In this document: positions 49,501-58,889 of the stretch, piece after piece
Layout: each line of letters opens with the position of its first letter
Position numbering within the stretch: the first letter of the stretch is position 1
From: Tubiluchus corallicola
Lineage: Eukaryota > Priapulida > Priapulimorpha > Priapulimorphida > Tubiluchidae
Direction: 5' to 3'
DNA: 64,000 nt
NCBI GenBank assembly: GCA_030141605.1
Contig: JAQGDQ010000274.1
Location: 237,501 to 301,500 of the forward strand
Notes under the pieces: generated by a model
The model's input: the letters and a program-made list of their open reading frames with translations, nothing else
Told to the model about the DNA's origin: nothing
Database searches by the model: none
Made by a program: the position numbers and the translations under genes

Positions 49501-52248
49501 TTTATTTTAGAATTCTGCCTGCCCAATGTCTACAATAGACGTGACGGGTGTATGATGATGATGATGATGATGTACCAGACAACGCATTTGTGTACACTTG
49601 ACAACGCCATTGTAATAGTAACAGCTTTAAAAACTGAAGTTACTGAAACGACTGAACTGATACGGCAGACGGTTTGCTTTACCCACATGTCACGTGACGG
49701 TTGTAGTTAAGACGCGTTGCTGTGGTACACTTAACCTTCGCCCTGCAGCACAACGAAACTAGGAAAATGTTTATTTAATGATGACTTAACAGTCCGCTGT
49801 CCGCTGTCAGTTAAGATGTTTATCTTGTTCGCTTTTTCACTCCTACTTTTAGTCAATTGATTCTCGTGTGATTTTTCTAATCATCTAGTTGCTTGTTTGT
49901 ATTTTCTACTTATTTGTTCGTTTATCTCTTTTTTTGTTTATTAACTAATTCGTTCGTCTGTCTAGACTAATGAAATTACCCCCCCCCCCGCGCCAGGCAC
50001 AGCCACCCTCTAATTTGCTCGCGCTCGTCTCGAATATTTTTACTTGTGATATATTTTAGCAATATTTGCATAGCTGGGGGCCCATATTTCAAACAAAGGG
50101 CTTGAAACAGGGACTCTATCTCAAATATAAGGTCTCAAACAAGGGCCCTTTGACTCAAATAAAAGACCTCAAACAAGGTTCCTTTATCTCAAATAAGAAA
50201 CCACTTTAGAATTGGATTTTCAGATTTCTTGGCGCTTTTTTAAATCTGAAACTTTATTTTAAGTTACATGAATTATTCAGCAATACATAGTATTGGCCCC
50301 CAAGCTTGAGGGTTGCTAGGTTGCGGCCTATACTAGCCTATAGGTTAATCCAGCCCTGTCTGTTTTTCCTTCTTCCCGCAGATCGCTCCTTTGTTAATAC
50401 TGCCTTAGAAAATGCACATTTCGTGTTAAAATAAATTCGTTAGTTTACTAAGTGCAAGTGTTATGTGTTTTCGCTTCAGCCACCTGCATACTCCTTTCGG
50501 AATGGTAAGCTGAAGGGGTATTACGTGGGATACCGTCTATTGAACAGCACTGGACCGTACCTATACCACACCTTGGCTTACACAGGCGAACAGGGAGAAA
50601 CTCATGAATTGAAAAACTTGAAGAAGTTTACTGCCTACGTCATTGTCGTGTCTGGCTTCAATCGACGCGGAACAGGACCAAGGTCTGAAGAGGTGACCGT
50701 GAAGACTCTAGAAGATGGTATTCATAATTCGTATTGTTGTAGCAGTTTTAATTCCTTCAGGATAGCACTATTCAAAATAGGTCTTATAAGACCTTCGAGT
50801 TTTCTGCTACTGTATGAGCACAGACATAACTAAATGATTACAAATTGGTGCTGTTCTAGTTTGGGAAAATCTCGGCTATCCAATCGTGCTATTTGTTTAA
50901 GCATTCGTAAGTGATTTAATAGGGTAAAACTTAAAAAGCAACCCCTTTTCAGGCACTCAACTTAGCTTGAATTAAGTCGCATAGTCTGGTGTACTCTTGC
51001 GTGATCGTGCACACTATTTTATTGATCGCCAACTTGTTGCTGCCCAAGCTGTGCAGTGTCCTTGTGCTATTCCAGGAAAAACCAACTGATCAGTCAATGA
51101 CACATTAAGGTCGTTTCATCTTTTAACAAAAAAAATAGCTTAAAAATAGAGTGAACTTGAGGACAAAGTGAATCAGAGTGTTGTGTCTGGATAGTGGAAA
51201 CTTTCTGCATTAACCCGTTTTACGCAAGTGATACTGTACTGTGTTACAGTGCAGCACTACAGATACTGAAAGTTTTTTTCAATTTATTCGTCAGAACTCG
51301 ATTTTTAATTTGTCTCAGGTAAGCAAATGCATTTCACATATAATTTTGCATGAAAATCTATTGTGTGGGGAATACAAATCTACAAAAATTATCAAATATA
51401 ACATAATTGCAGCTTAATGAAAGTAGTTTTTTATGAACCCGTTTTCGTCTTTTCGTGTACATTAGTATTAAATCAAATATATACTATTTCAGTTCCATCA
51501 AAACCACCAAGGGAGGTGAGAGCAGTACCTCTTGCTTCTCAGAGCCTGATGGTTGAGTGGCTTCCGCCTCCATTTGAAAGCATTCATGGCATCTTGCAAG
51601 GGTACAAAGTTACCTACTTTCCCATTTTGGATGAGAGTGCTGTGGAAGGTAAAGAAATAAATTACATTCGAACTGATGTTAGATAAATCAAAGGTGATTT
51701 CAATTGTTATAGTATTTTCATTTGAACTTTATGACAAGCCACCGACTAATTTCTTATATAAGTTAAAGTCTTTTGTCTTTAATGCTCACCTGCTTATACG
51801 GCAGATCTTCCTACTACAGTAAGTCTTCGTTTAACGATTCCCCGTTTAACGACGTTTCACTTAACGTACATTAGCATCATTAATCAAGGACTTACTGTTC
51901 TTTTATTTGATAGAGAATTATTGTCAATTGGAAGTTTATTATTGTTGAGTAGCTTTTTGAACTAAATAGTAGATTTTTGTTTGCGGACACAAAACTGCAT
52001 CATTGCGATTATGATATAAGTAATTTTTTATACAAATATGTACAAGAGTTTAGTTAATAGCTTGTTTCGCTTCATAGATTTTCTAGTTAAACTTGTATAA
52101 CTGTCTAAATACTTTGTGCAACCATGTTGAGTCGGTCTGATGGCTAGTATCATCTGAAAATCATTACCCAAGCTGTGCCCACTGATAAAACCATCGGGTA
52201 TACGTTGCTTTTGTAATTTTCACGTAAGAAATTTCAAAAACAAAATAT

Positions 52249-52340
<92 letters not shown>

Positions 52341-55300
52341 CACCGAAGTTAACGTTACAGGAGTAGCATTGCAGTTAAAGGAGAGGACAAGTCACTTAGG
52401 ATTAGCATGTTGGGATTTCATTTTACTATTATCGCTGAGAAAATATTACAAAGAAATTGCAAAAACTGTCGAAAAGTTTATCTTGTGCACCTTAATATTA
52501 CGCAAAGTAGACAGTGATTCATATCATCTCAGTTTTTTGCCTGACATGTCTTTTGTTTGGAAACCGATGTCGCTGTACCCACAAATAATATAAATTTGGA
52601 CTAAAATTTGTCATCTTTCTCATTGTCACCCTACTAATATATTGTATATTTGAAAAGTTTTGGTCAATAAATCTTTTACTACTACTGCTACTACTAGATA
52701 TTTCAGGCTGGTGGTAGTCGCCATTATGACGTAACTGGCGGGCTTCCTGACCTTTCGTAAGCGCATCGCGGTTTTCCGTAAGAACGCGCACTACTTAAAC
52801 TAATTCAAGCTTATGCAGCTTACATGCAAAATGTCGCAAAATACCTTTCTTTTTCTGTAAAAACTTATTATAGTTTTGGTGAAGATTGATATTGCGCTAC
52901 TTTTATTCAGAACGAATGACGTCATGGAAAGAAGAATGGACATTGAAAATGGGAGCGCCCAAGCATGAAGTGATCGCGACTTTAAAGTGATTTTACTGAT
53001 TACGCGAGATGTTTATAGCAGACATTGATTTAAGCCTAGCTTCCCAGAAGGCTTGACCTTTCCTTTAAACTCACAATGAACGCCCAAATCTTTCAGAAAA
53101 CGTCAAAAATTTAAGAATATCCAGCAGCATCATATTCAATAAATTGCCTATTAAAATCGAAATTATAATTACATATATACATTTTAAATAAATTTGACTC
53201 AATTCAAGAAAACACAATTTGATAGTCAACTAATGCTCTTTTATAAAAACCCTTCCTACCCATCTGTAGTTAAGTACATACTAGGTTTATTTGTGCAATA
53301 ACAATTTTAGTTGATGACGGCACAAGGGCTAGATAGCGTTTCCGAAATGTATTTTGTTTAACATGGCGACGTCTATTAACAAAAGGAAACATTTTTAAGC
53401 TGGTGCCTCTTTAAAGTGTTTATGTTCGTCCTGGGTTGAGTAGCTGAGTGGTATGGATTTCAGACTACAACCACGCAGTGTTAAGTTCGAAACTGACGAT
53501 TGCCGACGCCAGAATTATTATTTCTTATTTGTGTGTTGCGTCCTTACCTGTAATGTTGTAATTGTATTATCTGCGCAATGCGTGATGCGTAATCTGTAAT
53601 GCGTTATGCGTGATCGAACGTGATGGCTGTTACGTATTACGCATTACAGGTCACGCACTATGCGCACATGGAGACGTAGCTCAAGTCGCTAAAAACTGTC
53701 AGTGTTGTCTGTTAAAAGAGCGACACCAAATAAAATTTGTCTTTATCTTTATTCGTACTTTCACCGCCATTTGCAAAACTTTTTCTTGAACGATGGAAAG
53801 CTACTGCAATGTTAAATTCTTTCTCACAGATGACGACATGCCAGAGCATAGAAAAACGAACGGACTCACCATGACCATTTACAACCTGAGAAAGTTTACA
53901 AATTACAGTATCGAAGTGTGTGCTTACACACGAGCTGGAGAGGGAGTAAAGAGCCAACCTGTGTTTATGAGATCTCTTGAGGATGGTACGTGATGTTTGT
54001 GTCAACGTTTCAGATTCTTCTTGCACAGTTGTACAGTTGTTGGGAAATATTCTTAACACAAGCGTTCAGTGGCGGTTCGTAGCTAAAATTACTGGGGGTG
54101 TTGCTTCAGAAGATCTTTACCCATTGTACTAATACTGTGTAAGCAAACGCATGTAATTTTAATGTAGTAATTCTAATTTTAAACAAACAAACAAACACAC
54201 AAATTTTGTACATCAACTTGAAAAAATCCTAAACAAACTATATTGCTTCCTTACGAATAGCCTAAATTGTCACCGTTCAACAATATGGCGTGACCATACA
54301 ACATACACACTGTATGCGTGACAGTACTCTAAAGTGCAGGATTTTATCACAGACATGTGCGCATGGCCGCATGTGAACAACAGCCAAACATCACGTTGTT
54401 TGAACTGTGAACACACTGTGCTGAGCTGTGAAGCAAACAGTACTAACCTCACGTGCTGTGGTTCCGTACACGTATAAGGAAAGAACTAAAGAAAAAAGAC
54501 TTATTATATTGAATATTATTAATAATACTGAGTGAAAATAGAGGATGTTGCAGTTGCACAGTACCTATACACCAGCCGCCACTGCAAGCGCTTATACATT
54601 GCTAGGTGCCATTGTTCAGTTTGCAGGCTCAGTGTTTAGAATTCAATTAAAAAGTAATGCAAGGATAAAGTGTTGCTTAACTTCATCATCTTTTAATGAA
54701 AGGAAAGCTGGACGATTGTGTAGAAATTAGTTGAAAATAACGAATTTTCAAAAATTTTGAAAACTACAATAGCTTTCTTTACAACGAAGTTTAGATTAAA
54801 TGATAATTACCTCGTATGAATAAACGAATGAACAGATAACTGAATGAATGAACAAATGAACAATCAGACAAATGAGCTCATGTGTATTTTTGCTGATTTC
54901 AGTACCAAGTGAACCTGCAGGAATTAAAGCTCTGCCAGTGGCGCCTACTAGCATTATTGTATCCTGGATGCCTCCCACTTATCCAAATGGAGTACTGACT
55001 CGATATACTCTATACAGGCGTTATAATAGAGAGGTATAATATATACATTATGCATGCGCTATAATAGAGAGGTATAATATATTACCATTACTTTAAAATA
55101 TACATTATAAATGCCCTATAATAGAGAGGTATAATATATTACCATTACTTTAAAATATACATTATAAATGCCCTATAATAGAGAGGTATAATATATTACC
55201 ATTACTTTAAAATATACATTATAAATGCCTTATAATAGAGAGGTATAATATATTACCATTACTTAAAATATACATTATAAATGCCCTATAATAGAGAGGT

Positions 55301-58300
55301 ATAATATCTTACCGTTACTATAAAATATACATTATAAATGCCCTATAATAGAGAGGTATAATACATTATCATTACTTTAAAATATACATTATAAATGCCC
55401 TATAATAGAGAGATATAATATATTACCATTACCTTCAAAAAAGATTTGTTGATAAGTTGCGAAAACTAGCTCAATTAAACAGAGCTTACTTATTCGTGAT
55501 ATCTTAATCATTTTTTGTTAATGTAATAATCCCTTTTTGTAATGCAAGTGACATAATCAGGTAGTTTGAGGCAAATGCTCAGAAACTCAGCAGTTTTTCT
55601 AAAAAAATCTATCAATTTTCAGAACAGACGTAACAGTGGCCAAAATGGAGGGCACCCACTAGTAAGTAAATAATATGAAATCTATTAAAATAAAAATATG
55701 ATAATTTGCGATGACATAATATAATGACATAAGAACAGATTTAAACTCCTTTCAGACCTACGTGCAAAATGGCGTATTCTGGTTTTACACTTAAAAAATT
55801 ATTCAAATGATCCAGTTGCAATTTAAAATTTGCCTTCAGTCCAATGTTCTAGGCCTTGTGTTGTAAAACTCAACCAGGAGAACTGTCTATTTTTCTTCAG
55901 TCCAACGTTCTAGTCCTTGTATTGTAAAACTCAACCCAGAAAACTGTCTATTTGCCTTCAGTCCAATGTTCTAGGCCTTGTGTTGTGAAACTCAACCCAG
56001 AGAACTGTCTATTTTCCTTCAGTCTAATGTTCTAGCCCTTGTGTGGTAAAACTCAACCCAGAGAACTGTCTATTTTGCTTCAGTCTAATGTTCTAGCCCT
56101 TGTGTTGTAAAACTCAACCCAGAGAACTGTCTATTTGCCTTCAGTCCAAAGTTCTAGCCCTTGTGTTGTAAAAATCAACCCAGAGAATTGTCTATTTTGC
56201 TTCAGTCCAATGTGTTAGGCCTTGTGTTGTAAAACTCAACTCAGAGAGACTGTCTATGTTTCTTCAGTCCAACGTTCTAGTCCTTGTATTGTAAAACTCA
56301 GCCCAGAAAACTGTCTATTTGCCTTCAGTCCAATGTCCTAGCCCTTGTGTTGTAAAAATCAACCCAGAGAATTGTCTATTTTGCTTCAGTCCAATGTTCT
56401 AGGCCTTGTGTTGTAAAACTCAACTCAGAGAGACTGTCTATGTTTCTTCAGTCCAACGTTCTAGCCCGTGTGTTGTAAAACTCAACCCAGAGAACTGTCT
56501 ATTTGCCTTCAGTCCAATGTTCTAGCCCTTGCGTTGTAAAAATCAACCCAGAGAATTGTCTATTTTGCTTCAGTCCAATGTTCTAGGCCTTGTGTTGTAA
56601 AACTCAACCCAGAGAGACTGTCTATTTTTCTTCAGTCTAACGTTCTAGTCCTTGTATTGTAAAACTCAGCCCAGAAAACTGTCTATTTGCCTTCAGTCCA
56701 ATGTCCTAGGCCTTGTGTTGTAAAACTCAATCCGGACAACTGTCTATTTGCCTTCAGTCCAATGTTCTAGGCCTTGTGTTGTAAAACTCAACTCAGAGAA
56801 CTGTCTATTTGCCTTCAGTCCAATGTTCTAGCCCTTGTGTTGTAAAACTCAACCCAGAAAACTGTCTATTTGCCTTCAGTCCAATGTTTTAGGCCTTGTG
56901 TTGTAAAACTCTGTCTATTTTTACAGACAATTCGACAGATTAACTTGCCAGCAAACGTAACCACGTACACATTGAAGAAACTTCATCGTCATCAGCAGTA
57001 CACGTTTTGGATCAGCGCTTGGACAAGCGTGGGAGAAGGTCCTGGTACGAAGCCAATCCAGCAAGCACCAAATAACAAAAGTATGGCAGTTAATGATGAT
57101 GTTAATCAAAACAAGTAAACAACAGTAATGATGAGCAAGATGATGCATCACAGCAAGAATGACACTTACAAAAACAAAACCACTATGATAACGTCAGCGA
57201 CATTGACGATAATGATGACAATGACAACCATGTCGATGATGACGACGACGACGACGATGATGATGCTAATGATGATGATGACAATGGTGACGATGATGAC
57301 GATGATGGCGATGGTGATGATGATGATGATGACGATTTGAAATAGAAGTCATTACGCCTTTTTATTCTAATTAGGAAATAGATGATCACTCAATAGGCTC
57401 AAAAATATATTTTTGTAAAGTGCAATATTACGTATATTATAAGATTGATGAAAATCAGAATTTTTAATTGAAATTCAGTCAATAGGAATAGTCAAAACAA
57501 AACAGAGATATAAATGAATCTTTATCATTCACATGGTATAACTGGACCATTTGTTTAGTTCCAGCAAGGATAGTATCTTTTGGCCGAACAATTTCAACTA
57601 GATGGAAAAAAGACGTGATTCTACGTTGTGAAACCATTGGTCACCCAAAGCCGGACATCAAATGGGTTTACGAGTATGTATTAAAGAAAACCGCACGATT
57701 GTTTAGACTCAATCTCATTTTAATTTACTGTCCTGGATATACATTTTCATGTCTATAAAAGTTAGCAATTGTTTTCTATATTTGAATAATTAGCTTAGAA
57801 AGTTATGTAATGGCAACCAAACACAGCTATTGCTTACGTCAGAAACTAACCACAGCTTGTGCTACGGCAGGCATCTCCCCTTGCGCGTCAAGCACGTTTG
57901 CGCAAGTGCAACTGCTTAAACTTCGTGATGTCACGAATGTGGGCTCTACGTCATATGACGTCTGAAACTAGCACTGCAGTTCACGATTATGGTTATCACG
58001 GTACCGCTTTCCATTTATGGGCCACGCGTATGTGACAAAAAGGCGCCGCTGCCAATCTTAATAGATATATATCGGTTTCAGGAAAATGATCCAAAGAGCT
58101 TCACGAATTCACTTACGGAAAGACAACTCTCTTCTTCTGGTAGACGTACGCCAGGAAGATTCGGGAAAATATATTTGTCATGTTTCCAATTCTCATGGCT
58201 CAGATGAAGTTGTCTACGAATTACTAGTTAGAGGTAAGAACACATAGTCTATAGTCTTTCTACGTAATTTTGAAACTACAGAGGGATACACGCACTTAGT

Positions 58301-58702
58301 ATGTAACTATTAAATGCGGTTTTTTATATAATAGGTCCACCAAGTAAACCAGTAATAAAGGTTGTTGCTGTGACGTCATCATCCGTTATTGTAAACTGGA
58401 ATGTTTCTGATGACGTAGGAGCCAGGAGATTAACAGGTGGGTGGGTAAGCATACAAGTTGATGTAAAATAGTGAGTTGCAGAGAATTGAAATGAAAAATA
58501 AAATTAACTTTTAAATTTGAATGAAATCGAATAAGACATGCTTCATTTGCATGCAATCAACGAGAGATGAAGATCAGTTTGCGTGCGTTTCAGTTAGCAT
58601 AACAGCTCGGAAAGCAGCAAGTCTTGGGTTCGAGTCCCAGCTGAGGTGAAAATATTTCCAAACTTTCTAATTCAGTGTTGCTTTCTTGTGTTTACGTTAT
58701 GT

Positions 58703-58734
<32 letters not shown>

Positions 58735-58749
58735 GTGGTGATGATGATG

Positions 58750-58781
<32 letters not shown>

Positions 58782-58851
58782 GGTGATGATGGTGATAATG
58801 ATGATGATGATGATGATGGTGCTGAAGATGATGATGATTGATGGTGCTGAC

Positions 58852-58889
<38 letters not shown>

